Shown one piece after another: positions 25,577-34,002 of a stretch of 43,393 nucleotides of DNA. A program made the translations under genes and the position numbers. The stretch spans positions 1-43,393 of the forward strand of contig CAZPME010000016.1 of assembly GCA_964587885.1 (NCBI GenBank), given 5' to 3'. Numbering within the stretch: position 1 is the first letter of the stretch; each line of letters opens with the position of its first letter. The stretch comes from UBA60 sp964587885 (lineage in GTDB: Archaea; Thermoplasmatota; Poseidoniia; Poseidoniales; Poseidoniaceae). The notes beneath the pieces were generated by a model, which worked only from the letters and a program-made list of their open reading frames with translations, searched no databases and was not told the origin of the DNA.

Positions 25577-28468
25577 TCATCCATGTGAAACCACTTCAAC
25601 TTCCAATACTTCACTAGATTCAAGTGATGGATCGCCTTCCAAGTCGAACCATTTTTCCTTACCCAGCAAAGATGAAACAGCAAGATTGTGTGCGGTAAGG
25701 ATTGCTGGTAAAAGAAATACCGAAGTGAGGAATGCAAAACAAATCAAGAGCATCATTACGACGAAGAAATTTTCCAATCCTGGGAATGAAACGAAGAATC
25801 CCGCCGCCATTCCAGCGACTGTTGTAAGTGAGGTTTCAAAAATTGTCTGACCGGTCTGTTCTACTGCTTTTGTCATTCCTACCGGTGTCTCACCTTCTTC
25901 ACGGATGCGGTGCATAACGTGAATTGCGTCATCGACCCCAATACCGAAAACAATTGTACCAATCATAGCAGTGAAGATATTGACGTTGACATCGCCGGAC
26001 CGCATCAACAATGGTTGCCAAATAATTACTACGGCAACAGGAACCATACAGTACAAACCGATACGGGGGTTTCTAAAGACAATCATCAAGACCAGAATTA
26101 GGACTAAAAGGGTAAGGATAGTTGTGTACGATTGGGTTTCGTGAATCCCCTTGTTAATATCTAGGGAAACTGGTAGACCGCCTGTGAGTTTACTTGCTTC
26201 TGTGCCACCCTCTTCAGGCTCTTCGAGTAAGATATCATCAATCTGGTCGCGTAGCCCACCGGCGTAAATCAAATTCATGTATGGTTGAGTGACATAAACT
26301 AGTGATTTGGTGTCGGCTTCGTTCATCAACATCCATTTGACTTCGGATGACAAGGTATCAAACGCGACATTCACCATATCCTTTCGTAAGCCCTTACGCC
26401 CCTCTGGTCCACTGGCATCCAAGGCTAACCAAACATTACACTCAATGGGATCATTACTTTCCCAACAGTCATCGTGAAGGAAGTCCCACAAACTACCCTC
26501 GTACAATGAGATGCCATCAGTCAGTTCAATATTGACTGGAATGCTCTCAAAGAAAGTGATTACACTTGTGGTATTTGTGTGCTCAATCATTCCAATGCGC
26601 TGTTCCAATCTGTCCATCGCATCAAGCACAGGCAAGTCTCGGATAGCTGCAGTATCATTCATCTCGCCACGTTGTTCAGCGTCAAAAATGAACATCGAGG
26701 TTTGGCCGGAACCAAATTGCTCTGAATAGGTAGCCAATGTTTCCAATGAAATAATCCCATTTGGTGCCTCAGATGAACCGGTAATTGGCTTATTCATTTC
26801 TTCCTCCATGATGTAGGCGCCATAAGCGGTAATCAAGCCAGAAACGAGCAGTACAATGCCAAAATGGCGCACTGGGAATTTACTTAGATTACCCCATACA
26901 GTCGGATTATCTCGTTTGTGGAATCGTAATAGCCAGCCGAGAGTAGGAACCAAAATTATCGAAAATATGAGAGTGGCAAAGATGCCAATACACAGCGTCA
27001 TTCCGACAGAACGTATTGGAATAACACTGACGATTTGTGGTAGAATCATCACCGAAAAACCAATGATTGTAGTGACGGCTGAGATAAATACCGCAACTCC
27101 AGTGGTGCGAGTCATTTCCAAGACCGCTTGACGGTACAGGCGAATGTCCCATAATTCGGGAACCTCTTCCTCTTCTTCGCCCCGTCGGCGTCGCTGATAA
27201 TTCTCTTCATTTGCCCTATCGAGAATGCGATTCCGCGATTCCTCTATGCGATTTATCATATGCAGAGAGTAATCCACACCTAGGCCAATTAATATCGGAC
27301 CGGTAGCAACAATCATCGGCGTTAAAGTCATTTTTAGCAATACTGAGGAGCCGAAAGTAACCGCCATGGCCATGCAAATGGGCAATCCTGTAATTAGAAC
27401 AATTTTCCACGAACGATGCAATGCTGTGACAACTATTACCACAAGGAATAAAGAGATCGGCAACATTTCTTTGAGGTCCTTGAAAATCTCATCTGAGACA
27501 TCTTCCAAAACTTTAGTTAGTCCGGTTAGAGTCATTGTTGTACGCCGCATGTCGGTGGGGCGATTGTTCAATTCTACGATATCTTCAACATGGTCGAGGA
27601 ATGAATCAAAGTCGGTAAAATCTCCTGTAGTACTCATATCGTGATTAAGTCCGATGACGATTGCAGTAGTGTCGTAAACACCGTCTCCATTGGTGTCCTT
27701 AACCAGTGATTCGACCAATCCTTGGGCTTGTTCAAGGATTTCATCAATTCGCTCCTGCTCTGGAATTGTATATTCACCACCGCTACCGACTTGCTCATTT
27801 CGCTCCTCACAATCAAGCTCAATGCCAAGGCGGCTCTGTAATCCGTGATCGCAAAGGGCAACGTTGAATCGTCCGTCGCTACTGTTGACTTCTTTGACAA
27901 CTTGGGCGATTGAAATGACCCATAGGGCACCATCATTGCGCCCGTGGTCTTCTTTATCCCAATCTATTCCTCGCTGGTTAGCACCCGCTCCACGATTATC
28001 TTCATCTCCTTCAACCCATGAGATTTCCTCAAGAATTCGTTTTTCGGTGATATTATCTCCTTCTCCGCCACCGATTCTGGCATTGCTTGATTGGATATAG
28101 ACGATGGCTAAATCAGTAGTCCATTCTTCCCTCACTTCAAGCAATAGTTCGGTTGAATCAGCCCCCTCAGGCAAGAATATTTCCACATCGTCTTCAATGA
28201 GCGATTGGAAATCAGAGCCAACCCACCCGAACCATGCGGCCATGATTATCATTAGAGCGACAGTGACCTTTGGCATCTCAAGGATGGTCGCATACATGCG
28301 ATCAAAGGCTACATTTGCTTTGTCACGAGTAACATCAATAGCACTCTCGATTTTTTGGTTTGTGGCATCGCTAATTCGCTTACTTTTCACGTACCAATCC
28401 TTATTTCGAATTTCATCAAGCCAGTGAGATAAGGCGTTTCCACCTCGCTCGTCACTAGGACTGTCCAT
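25577..28468 (-). CDS. MMPL/RND-superfamily membrane transporter
   Basis: A 963-residue protein with the duplicated RND layout: one helix near residue 75, a large outside domain, five helices (about 325-510), then the same again (helix near 540, outside domain, five helices about 790-940). The motifs GLGVDYSLHMINRIEE and GIGVDDAIHVMHRIRE in the fourth helix of each half, with their charged residues, are those of the MMPL / HAE3 / Patched-like group, which exports lipids, sterol-like or other hydrophobic molecules. The first outside domain contains an EF-hand-like loop, DTNGDGVYDT. It follows a DPM-like glycosyltransferase on the same strand (56 bases apart), so it could export a glycolipid (inference). 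A second member of the group lies at 37853-40438. Confidence 0.9.
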   Translation of the reverse strand: MDSPSDERGGNALSHWLDEIRNKDWYVKSKRISDATNQKIESAIDVTRDKANVAFDRMYATILEMPKVTVALMIIMAAWFGWVGSDFQSLIEDDVEIFLPEGADSTELLLEVREEWTTDLAIVYIQSSNARIGGGEGDNITEKRILEEISWVEGDEDNRGAGANQRGIDWDKEDHGRNDGALWVISIAQVVKEVNSSDGRFNVALCDHGLQSRLGIELDCEERNEQVGSGGEYTIPEQERIDEILEQAQGLVESLVKDTNGDGVYDTTAIVIGLNHDMSTTGDFTDFDSFLDHVEDIVELNNRPTDMRRTTMTLTGLTKVLEDVSDEIFKDLKEMLPISLFLVVIVVTALHRSWKIVLITGLPICMAMAVTFGSSVLLKMTLTPMIVATGPILIGLGVDYSLHMINRIEESRNRILDRANEENYQRRRRGEEEEEVPELWDIRLYRQAVLEMTRTTGVAVFISAVTTIIGFSVMILPQIVSVIPIRSVGMTLCIGIFATLIFSIILVPTLGWLLRFHKRDNPTVWGNLSKFPVRHFGIVLLVSGLITAYGAYIMEEEMNKPITGSSEAPNGIISLETLATYSEQFGSGQTSMFIFDAEQRGEMNDTAAIRDLPVLDAMDRLEQRIGMIEHTNTTSVITFFESIPVNIELTDGISLYEGSLWDFLHDDCWESNDPIECNVWLALDASGPEGRKGLRKDMVNVAFDTLSSEVKWMLMNEADTKSLVYVTQPYMNLIYAGGLRDQIDDILLEEPEEGGTEASKLTGGLPVSLDINKGIHETQSYTTILTLLVLILVLMIVFRNPRIGLYCMVPVAVVIIWQPLLMRSGDVNVNIFTAMIGTIVFGIGVDDAIHVMHRIREEGETPVGMTKAVEQTGQTIFETSLTTVAGMAAGFFVSFPGLENFFVVMMLLICFAFLTSVFLLPAILTAHNLAVSSLLGKEKWFDLEGDPSLESSEVLEVEVVSHG

Positions 28469-28524
28469 GACATGGCCAAAATAACTCCGACAATAACTTC
28501 ACCCCAAAAGTAAGGTGAATTGCC

Positions 28525-29451
28525 TCAATCTATTCCGAATTCTTTGACTATCAAAAGGCGAAGAATAGAGCGGGCGCTTTGTAAAACGACTCCGGTAGCG
28601 ATTAATGAAAGTCCGAGCACCCCTATCCATGCTGCGGTTAGCCCAGGGCCAACTGTGACTTCGGTGATGTCTCCGACTGAGTTGATTGCTCGCATTCCCA
28701 TTGCTGCGCCTGCTGCTAAAAGTCCAGCCCCTGGCACTCCAAGAACAAGCAGTGGTTTCTTTTGCGAAAGCGATATCACTGCGTAAGAAAGCACGGTGAA
28801 GCCGTGGCTGATGGCAGTAAAGCGACTTCCCTTAGGTACATCATAGCGAATCATGGTTGGTACTTCAGCGATTTGAAGTTTCTTTTCGTGTGCATCTTCG
28901 AGCAATTCAAGACTCAATTCCATCCCTTCGCTATCAAAGCGCAAGCGCTCTAACGCATCCCTCGAGAAGGCACGGAAGCCACTTTGTGTATCCTTGATGT
29001 CAAGGTCACTGGAAAGATTTGACGCTGCTGTAATTACCTTTATTCCGAGTTTACGATATGCAGGCATATCGACACTAGCGCCACCTGCGATAAAACGAGA
29101 ACCAATGACAATATCAGCATCCCCATTTAGAATAGGCGCAATTATTGCTGGAATATCAGCTGGGTTGTGTTGACCATCACTATCTAAAGTTACTAGAACA
29201 TCAGCAGATAGTTGGCGTGCAGCAGAAAAAATAGTTTTCAATGCACCCCCGTATCCACGATTGAAGCGATGACGCTCTACAAGGGCTCCACATTTTTCGG
29301 CGATTCGTGAACTCGAATCAGAAGACCCATCATCAACACAGATTACGTGGTCTACGAATTTTTCAGTACGGCGAATAACCGTTCCAATCGTCTCCTCTTC
29401 ATTGTACATGGGTAGACCAGCGACAATGATTGGTGTCGGATTATCACCCAT
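28525..29451 (-). CDS. Dolichyl-phosphate sugar synthase-like GT2 glycosyltransferase
   Basis: A membrane-bound GT2 enzyme of about 308 residues. It begins IIVAGLPMYNEEETIG, followed by VICVDDGSSDSS; the DXD is in LDSDGQHNP, and DTQSGFRAFS and RYDVPKGSR are typical of DPM1-like synthases that load a sugar onto a polyprenyl phosphate. The C-terminal 90 residues hold hydrophobic segments starting with KKPLLVLGVPG, an anchor shared with the degenerate protein at 1739-2569. The start at 29451 (MGDNPTP) is preferred over 29505 because it places the motif near the N-terminus. It probably supplies lipid-linked sugar for N-glycosylation or surface polysaccharide. It is upstream of the MMPL gene in the same direction. 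Confidence 0.88.
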   Translation of the reverse strand: MGDNPTPIIVAGLPMYNEEETIGTVIRRTEKFVDHVICVDDGSSDSSSRIAEKCGALVERHRFNRGYGGALKTIFSAARQLSADVLVTLDSDGQHNPADIPAIIAPILNGDADIVIGSRFIAGGASVDMPAYRKLGIKVITAASNLSSDLDIKDTQSGFRAFSRDALERLRFDSEGMELSLELLEDAHEKKLQIAEVPTMIRYDVPKGSRFTAISHGFTVLSYAVISLSQKKPLLVLGVPGAGLLAAGAAMGMRAINSVGDITEVTVGPGLTAAWIGVLGLSLIATGVVLQSARSILRLLIVKEFGID

Positions 29452-29541
29452 AAATAGCAATCTCCTTGTATTATCGGCTAAGCAGACACTATTTGATTGT
29501 TCCACATTAAAACAACACGTAGTGTGAATTATTACACCTTT

Positions 29542-29584
29542 TGAAAAGAAAAAAGTTGGGGCGCAGTCCCTCGGGAAGCGCCCC
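29542..29584 (-). terminator. Hairpin with T-tract behind the small GC-rich gene
   Basis: On the minus strand, GGGGCGC and GCGCCCC (29558-29584) form a perfect 7-bp stem with a partly self-paired loop, followed by AACTTTTTTCTTTTC. It lies about 35 bases after the stop at 29620 and before the glycosyltransferase. This is the clearest intrinsic-type terminator in the window. Confidence 0.75.
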
Positions 29585-29619
29585 GTTTCCGCGGCAAAGC
29601 CGGATATTAGTACGCGCTT

Positions 29620-29874
29620 TCAGCCTTGTAGTTGGCTAAGAGTGGTGACCGCCCGCTCGCCCGAGAGAACTCGGTTAAGCGCCGCCAAACTGACGACCAA
29701 TTGTACGTAGGTCTGGCCGTCACTGGTTGTATAGGTCTCGCAATCGGCAAAGGCCGAGGTGTTCAATGACACCTTGATGGCCCCACCTGCATTGCTTTTG
29801 CGGACATAGCCCACCAACAAGGAGACTTGCTCCTGTTGATGAGCAGCATTGCTCTTTTGGGTTTGTTTTTTCAT
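29620..29874 (-). CDS. Small conserved-looking protein of unknown function, GC-rich cassette
   Basis: An 84-residue protein that I cannot assign. After a polar start (MKKQTQKSNAAHQQEQ) it reads VSLLVGYVRKSNAGGAIKVSLN, later TTSDGQTYVQLVVSLAALNRVLSGERAVTT. Alternating hydrophobic residues suggest a small beta-rich domain with a C-terminal helix. There is no signal peptide. The start is fixed by AGGAG 8 bases upstream. The gene stands alone with a candidate promoter (29911-29925) and a strong terminator, and its DNA is about 63% GC in the line at 29641, far above its flanks, with C/G-ending codons. This points either to very high expression or to recent transfer. The YVRKS-GGAIK region with its basic residues could bind nucleic acid, but this is a guess. 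Confidence 0.8.
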   Translation of the reverse strand: MKKQTQKSNAAHQQEQVSLLVGYVRKSNAGGAIKVSLNTSAFADCETYTTSDGQTYVQLVVSLAALNRVLSGERAVTTLSQLQG

Positions 29875-29910
29875 GTTTATTTCTCCTGACACGTTGCTAA
29901 AGATCAACGG

Positions 29911-29925
29911 TAAGTATTCTTTCTC
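29911..29925 (-). promoter_or_regulatory. Candidate archaeal promoter (BRE + TATA) of the small GC-rich gene
   Basis: On the minus strand GAGAAAG (BRE-like) is followed by AATACTTA (TATA-like). Transcription would begin about 25 bases on, near 29887, giving a short leader that just contains the AGGAG at 29883-29887. Promoter, leader and ribosome binding site spacing agree with each other, but the TATA match is imperfect. Confidence 0.4.
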
Positions 29926-30127
29926 GCTAACCTCAACCGGTTTGTGCCGTGACCGGTAGATGGTCTGATGTTGACGTGATAGTCATAGATTTCCGAGAGG
30001 GGTTAGGTGAAGGTAAACGTGAAATTTAGACGCATAGGGACTTTTTAGGGGTTGAAAATGAAGCGTTTACATTTGTCGGTGAAAGCAAACCCTCAAACCA
30101 AAGTCTGAGTTCGGGCAGGCGAACGTC

Positions 30128-31087
30128 ATGCGCGCAATGGTTACAGGTGGTGCGGGATTTGTCGGTTCCCATCTTGTCGATGTTCTCTGCGAAGCAGGAC
30201 ACGAGGTCGTTGTTTATGACAATCTATCGAGTGGCAAAGCTGATTTTTTACAGCATCATGTCGATTCCGAATCTTCGGTTGAAATAATCAAGGCAGATTT
30301 GCTAGACATAGACACCCTAAAGCGAAGTATGGCGGGAATTGATATTGTCTTTCACTTAGCTGCAAATCCCGATATTCGCTTGGGAACCGAAGTTACCGAC
30401 ACCGATTTGAAACAAGGAACAGTAGCTACCTACAACGTTCTCGAGGCGATGCGCTTAGCCGGAACTAAGAAAATCGCTTTTGCTTCATCAAGTGTAGTAT
30501 ATGGCGAGGCTAGCGTGATGCCAACACCTGAGGATTACGGGCCACTATTCCCAATCAGCCTATATGGAGCCAGTAAATTAGGCAGTGAGGCTTTAATCAC
30601 CTCCTGGGTAGGAACTTTCGCATTGCAGGCATGGATATTCCGCTTCGCCAACATTGTCGGCGAGCGCGGTACCCATGGCGTCATTTTTGACTTCATCCAC
30701 AAATTAAAGCGCGACCCAACTCGCCTCGAAGTTCTCGGCGATGGCAATCAAGCCAAGTCTTACATGGAAGTTCGAGATTGTGTTCGTTCAATGTACCATT
30801 TAGTTAGTTCACAAAATGAGGCAATCAATTATTTCAATCTAGGTTCTGGTGATGTCTGCAGTGTAAGCCGAATTGCTGAATTGGTAGTTGAAGAAAGTGG
30901 CTTAAGAGGAGTTTCTATAGAATACACGGGAGGCCAAAGGGGATGGGCTGGAGATGTTCCAAAGGCTGCACTAGCAGTCGATAAATTAAATGCTACAGGG
31001 TTCGAGAGCACCTATGATAGCGATGGCGCGGTTCGCCATACTGCAAAAGCTCTAATTGAGGAGATTGGATTACATGAAAACGAGTGA
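30128..31087 (+). CDS. NAD-dependent sugar-nucleotide epimerase/dehydratase
   Basis: A 319-residue extended SDR enzyme. The Rossmann start is MVTGGAGFVGSHLVD, then VVYDNLSSG, a Ser-rich SSSVVYG strand and the catalytic YGASK. It resembles UDP-glucose 4-epimerase (GalE) and related enzymes. The product could be UDP-galactose or another UDP/GDP sugar; the sequence does not decide, so no symbol is given. It is the first gene of a probable operon with the membrane thioredoxin and VKOR; the next gene overlaps its 3' end by 14 bases. About 220 bases upstream separate it from the divergent small gene; there GTAAACG (30013-30019) and CGTTTAC (30064-30070) form a spaced inverted repeat. Confidence 0.9.
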   Translation: MRAMVTGGAGFVGSHLVDVLCEAGHEVVVYDNLSSGKADFLQHHVDSESSVEIIKADLLDIDTLKRSMAGIDIVFHLAANPDIRLGTEVTDTDLKQGTVATYNVLEAMRLAGTKKIAFASSSVVYGEASVMPTPEDYGPLFPISLYGASKLGSEALITSWVGTFALQAWIFRFANIVGERGTHGVIFDFIHKLKRDPTRLEVLGDGNQAKSYMEVRDCVRSMYHLVSSQNEAINYFNLGSGDVCSVSRIAELVVEESGLRGVSIEYTGGQRGWAGDVPKAALAVDKLNATGFESTYDSDGAVRHTAKALIEEIGLHENE

Positions 31088-31787
31088 TAACGCAACAATA
31101 CGCAGATTGGATGGCGATGAAGAAGCGGATTCTAGATTGTCGAGTTTCCTAACTGTCGCCTCGGTATTTTTCATCGGCTTGATGTTCATTGCAATGTCGA
31201 CTGATCCTGTGAAAATAGGAGTAAACAAGGGTGAAATGCCGCCGAATATCACTGGAGATGCCCGAATTGCAAATTCAGCCTGGTTCTCCTTTGACTTGCA
31301 TTCCAAATTCAACAATACTTGGGATGGAAATACTACCTCAGACCGCTGGTTCTTGGTTGAATTCATGGATACTGATTGCCCTTATTGTTGGCGAGATGCC
31401 GAGTTGATGTCACAACTTGACCAACAATTCGGTGGTATACTCACTACGGTAGTTGTGGTTGCTGAATTGGATATTACTGGGCACTCAAGTTCGCGTGAAG
31501 AAATAATCGCCTTCCAGGACAAGACTGACTACGACGGTTGTTATAGCGGAAATCGCAACTGTGCTGAAAGACCTGGTGGAGTCCACCAAGGCACTGATGG
31601 CAATCTATTCTATTACGTCGACGACTTGCAAGGAAAATCTCTATCATCTTGGAATCTCCAAGGAACGCCTTCTTGTTTCCTTCTAAGGCCTAATGGTTTA
31701 GTCGATTTCAATTCCGCCCAAGATGGTGGATGTGACCAACTAGGTGGACACATGTACGAATTATTCGGTAGCGGAGGTGGTGCTTGA
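31074..31787 (+). CDS. Membrane-anchored thioredoxin-fold protein (CPYC)
   Basis: A 237-residue protein with an N-terminal membrane helix (about residues 24-42, FLTVASVFFIGLMFIAMS) and a thioredoxin-like domain outside. The redox motif is Cys102-Pro-Tyr-Cys105 in FMDTDCPYCWRD, and the cis-Pro loop is QGTPSCFLLRPNG. Further Cys residues occur in a loop (GCYSGNRNCAE) and near the end. ATG at 31074 is chosen because GAGGAG lies 10 bases upstream and the protein then starts just before the helix. It overlaps the epimerase gene and is followed directly by VKOR (TGATG overlap). The CPYC motif is that of DsbA-type oxidants or glutaredoxin; with VKOR next door, an oxidant for disulfide formation in secreted proteins is the best reading. 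Confidence 0.88.
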   Translation: MKTSDNATIRRLDGDEEADSRLSSFLTVASVFFIGLMFIAMSTDPVKIGVNKGEMPPNITGDARIANSAWFSFDLHSKFNNTWDGNTTSDRWFLVEFMDTDCPYCWRDAELMSQLDQQFGGILTTVVVVAELDITGHSSSREEIIAFQDKTDYDGCYSGNRNCAERPGGVHQGTDGNLFYYVDDLQGKSLSSWNLQGTPSCFLLRPNGLVDFNSAQDGGCDQLGGHMYELFGSGGGA

Positions 31788-32500
31788 TGGATTGGTGGTT
31801 AATTGGTCACTTAACTCCAGTTATAGTTGGAGCAATTATTGCTAGTCCGCTAGGTACAAAAATCGCCTCATCTCTTGGTGCCAATTCAGAGAAATTCTCG
31901 TGGCTTGCAACCAAGCGAGACCGCCTACTTGGTGGATTAATAATGGTTTGTTTTGGTGGTTTTACAGTAAGTGCCCACACCTTGTGGTTCCACAACAAAT
32001 TCCACGAACTGGGCAGTTCAGGTATCGGTTGTTCGGCCTTTGGAATATTCGACTGTGCCAGCGTTATTGCCAATGATGCCTACAATTCCGACCCACTATT
32101 CGGTGCCCCTTGGGGTGTTGTGGGGATGCTAGCCTTTGCCATGTTTGGCTGGCTAGCACTTACTGTATTACGCGAACCAAATGCCTCTTGGGTTGAGACC
32201 CATCTAAAAGTCGGAGTTGGCGGCTCTGCTGTTGGAGTTGTTATCGCTTTGTATCTGGTTTATGTGGAAATCTTTCCTCTCGAGGGAGTGTTTTGCCAAT
32301 ACTGCACCACCGCCCACATCGCAGATTTAATCAGTTTGATGATTTTCTTCAAACTATTATCGCTCAAGGAAGGAGGTCATTGGCTTTCTTCTGACGAGAA
32401 GGACGCAGAAAATGATGTAAAAAAGATTGCTGAAATTAGAACTGAACGTAAAAAGCGCGGCGGTTATGTCGCACCAACTTCTAGCGCCGAAGAAGAGTGA
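31787..32500 (+). CDS. Vitamin K epoxide reductase (VKOR) family protein
   Basis: A 237-residue membrane protein of the VKOR family, which reoxidises a DsbA-like partner and passes electrons to quinone. All four expected Cys are present: Cys82 and Cys90 in the loop (GCSAFGIFDCASVI), eight apart as in known VKORs, and Cys170-Gln-Tyr-Cys173 in the CQYCTTAHI helix. FGAPWGVVG is also typical. Four or five membrane helices are visible; the charged C-terminal tail (about 45 residues) is likely cytosolic. ATG at 31787 shares bases with the TGA of the thioredoxin gene, and GGAGGTG lies 7 bases upstream, so the pair is translationally coupled. The function as disulfide generator is secure from family and context. 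Confidence 0.92.
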   Translation: MDWWLIGHLTPVIVGAIIASPLGTKIASSLGANSEKFSWLATKRDRLLGGLIMVCFGGFTVSAHTLWFHNKFHELGSSGIGCSAFGIFDCASVIANDAYNSDPLFGAPWGVVGMLAFAMFGWLALTVLREPNASWVETHLKVGVGGSAVGVVIALYLVYVEIFPLEGVFCQYCTTAHIADLISLMIFFKLLSLKEGGHWLSSDEKDAENDVKKIAEIRTERKKRGGYVAPTSSAEEE

Positions 32501-32501
32501 T

Positions 32502-32783
32502 TCAAGCAGTATATGCCGAGTTCAAATCGAATTTGCGCATATCAGTTTGTGTCGTAATTGGCTCAAGCCTTGTAATTGTCACGTCTATGCGTACTGCCTT
32601 TGGGTACAAGTTGCGCAATTCTATGAAAAGTGCGGCTTGAACTTCTTGCACATTCTTGCCGCATAGTACGGTTAAATGTTGCAATTTAATGCTGTCTTCA
32701 TATTCAACTTCATATTCAACAATCCACTCCTTTTCCGAGGTAGTGGAGTTCTCGGTTTCAGATTCGTAGGGTAGTTCCATCAA
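32502..32783 (-). CDS. Small acidic protein of unknown function
   Basis: A 93-residue frame ending one base from the VKOR stop on the opposite strand. The N-terminal 18 residues are polar and acidic. The rest (WIVEYEVEYEDSIKLQHLTVLCG, then EVQAALFIELRNLYPKAVRIDVTITRLEPI) shows a beta-alpha-beta pattern that looks like a real small domain. There is no signal peptide and no known motif. The next gene upstream on this strand is 130 bases away only in the reverse sense (the secreted thioredoxin-fold gene starts at 33911 and ends at 32916), so the two could be one transcript. I rate it as a likely gene, not proven. Confidence 0.6.
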   Translation of the reverse strand: MMELPYESETENSTTSEKEWIVEYEVEYEDSIKLQHLTVLCGKNVQEVQAALFIELRNLYPKAVRIDVTITRLEPITTQTDMRKFDLNSAYTA

Positions 32784-32915
32784 TATTACTTAGCGAAGTT
32801 TAAGCACATAAAACTCTCGGGAAAGCGAGTGTGTGCCGAAACACCAATACTTGATAGGAGTCCAAGTGTCGGAGTGTGGAAAAACCCGAAAATAGCCAAA
32901 AAATGGCGAATTGGA

Positions 32916-33911
32916 CTATTCACTCTCATCGAGGTGCTTTTTCTTACCAATCGTGCGAATTGGTTCCTCGGCGAGAATCAAAATTCCCAATAATATGCAG
33001 CCGCCAACCAACCAAATCCATGCACTATTTGTTGAGGATTGCAAGTGATCTTGGTAAATCGCGATTGCTGATAGAGTATCTATTGAGGTATTGGCAATTC
33101 TTTCTTCAACCACTTCGTGAATCCCTACGATTGTGGTTTGGTTGGCCAACGATACGTTTTGCAGTAGATGAGCGCTAAAAGAAACCGAGGTTGGAGTTGC
33201 TTGGAAATTACTTAATCCCCACTTGTTGCTGGGGAAGGCTGTAGAGTTTGGAGTCTGATTACTTACGTCTAATTCCACCTCCAATAATGAATGCAGGGTT
33301 GCATCAAATGGCCCGGCGCCTACTGGCAATCCAGTCGTGTCGACTACGGGCGCGTCATTTCCAACTAGGATGGTAAGTTGGGTGTCGGAAAAAGTGTTTG
33401 TGCTTTCAATTTCTACGGCTATTGTAACAGTTAGTATGTCTCCCGATTGGAAGGCATGCATGCGTAAATCAGAGCGATCCCTTAGATTTGCTTCTGCACT
33501 AAAAAGTTCGGTGGTAAATTGGGACCCCGACATCGCCCCCTCGCTAGTGAGTTGACTTTCCATGAAAATCGATGGAGTTCCAGTAATTCGCCCCAAATTC
33601 ATGTGCAGGCGCTCCAGACGGTGAGTACTGGCCGGTGATGATAGCAGGTCTACTCCATCGGATGGGTGCAAATTCATCAACGCTATTCGCCCATCGTGTT
33701 CGCGACGTAAGATTGGTACTATATCGTCAAAATCTGCACAAGTCGGGCACCATGTAGCGGTATGAACTTCAACTAATACTGCATTCCCATCCGCAACAAT
33801 AATCCCTCCCGAGGTAAGACCACCGCGTTTTCCTGAATCGGCTGAGGCCGGTGCGAAAGAGATGGAAATTGCTAACCACGCGAGCAATATTGGTGCCAAC
33901 TTTGCTCGCAT
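32916..33911 (-). CDS. Secreted thioredoxin-fold protein with C-terminal anchor
   Basis: A protein of about 331 residues. The start at 33911 (MRAKLAPILLAWLAISISFAPASA) gives a clear signal peptide; the frame is open to 33968, but that would overlap the divergent rlmE region more. Residues of about 35-150 form a thioredoxin fold with the redox motif Cys55-Pro-Thr-Cys58 in HTATWCPTCAD and the cis-Pro loop ITGTPSIF. A beta-rich domain follows (about 150-285), then a membrane helix (WIWLVGGCILLGILILA) and a short basic tail. The active site faces outside. It lies 400 bases from the VKOR gene on the other strand and may be a second client or partner of it. It is a reductase or an oxidase; the sequence does not tell. 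Confidence 0.85.
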   Translation of the reverse strand: MRAKLAPILLAWLAISISFAPASADSGKRGGLTSGGIIVADGNAVLVEVHTATWCPTCADFDDIVPILRREHDGRIALMNLHPSDGVDLLSSPASTHRLERLHMNLGRITGTPSIFMESQLTSEGAMSGSQFTTELFSAEANLRDRSDLRMHAFQSGDILTVTIAVEIESTNTFSDTQLTILVGNDAPVVDTTGLPVGAGPFDATLHSLLEVELDVSNQTPNSTAFPSNKWGLSNFQATPTSVSFSAHLLQNVSLANQTTIVGIHEVVEERIANTSIDTLSAIAIYQDHLQSSTNSAWIWLVGGCILLGILILAEEPIRTIGKKKHLDESE

Positions 33912-34002
33912 GGATGACTGCAACAGACACGGACACATGTCCCTTTCGCCATTCAGCACCCGTCGCATTCATCACCTGCGGCCACTCCGGAGTATTGTTT
34001 CC

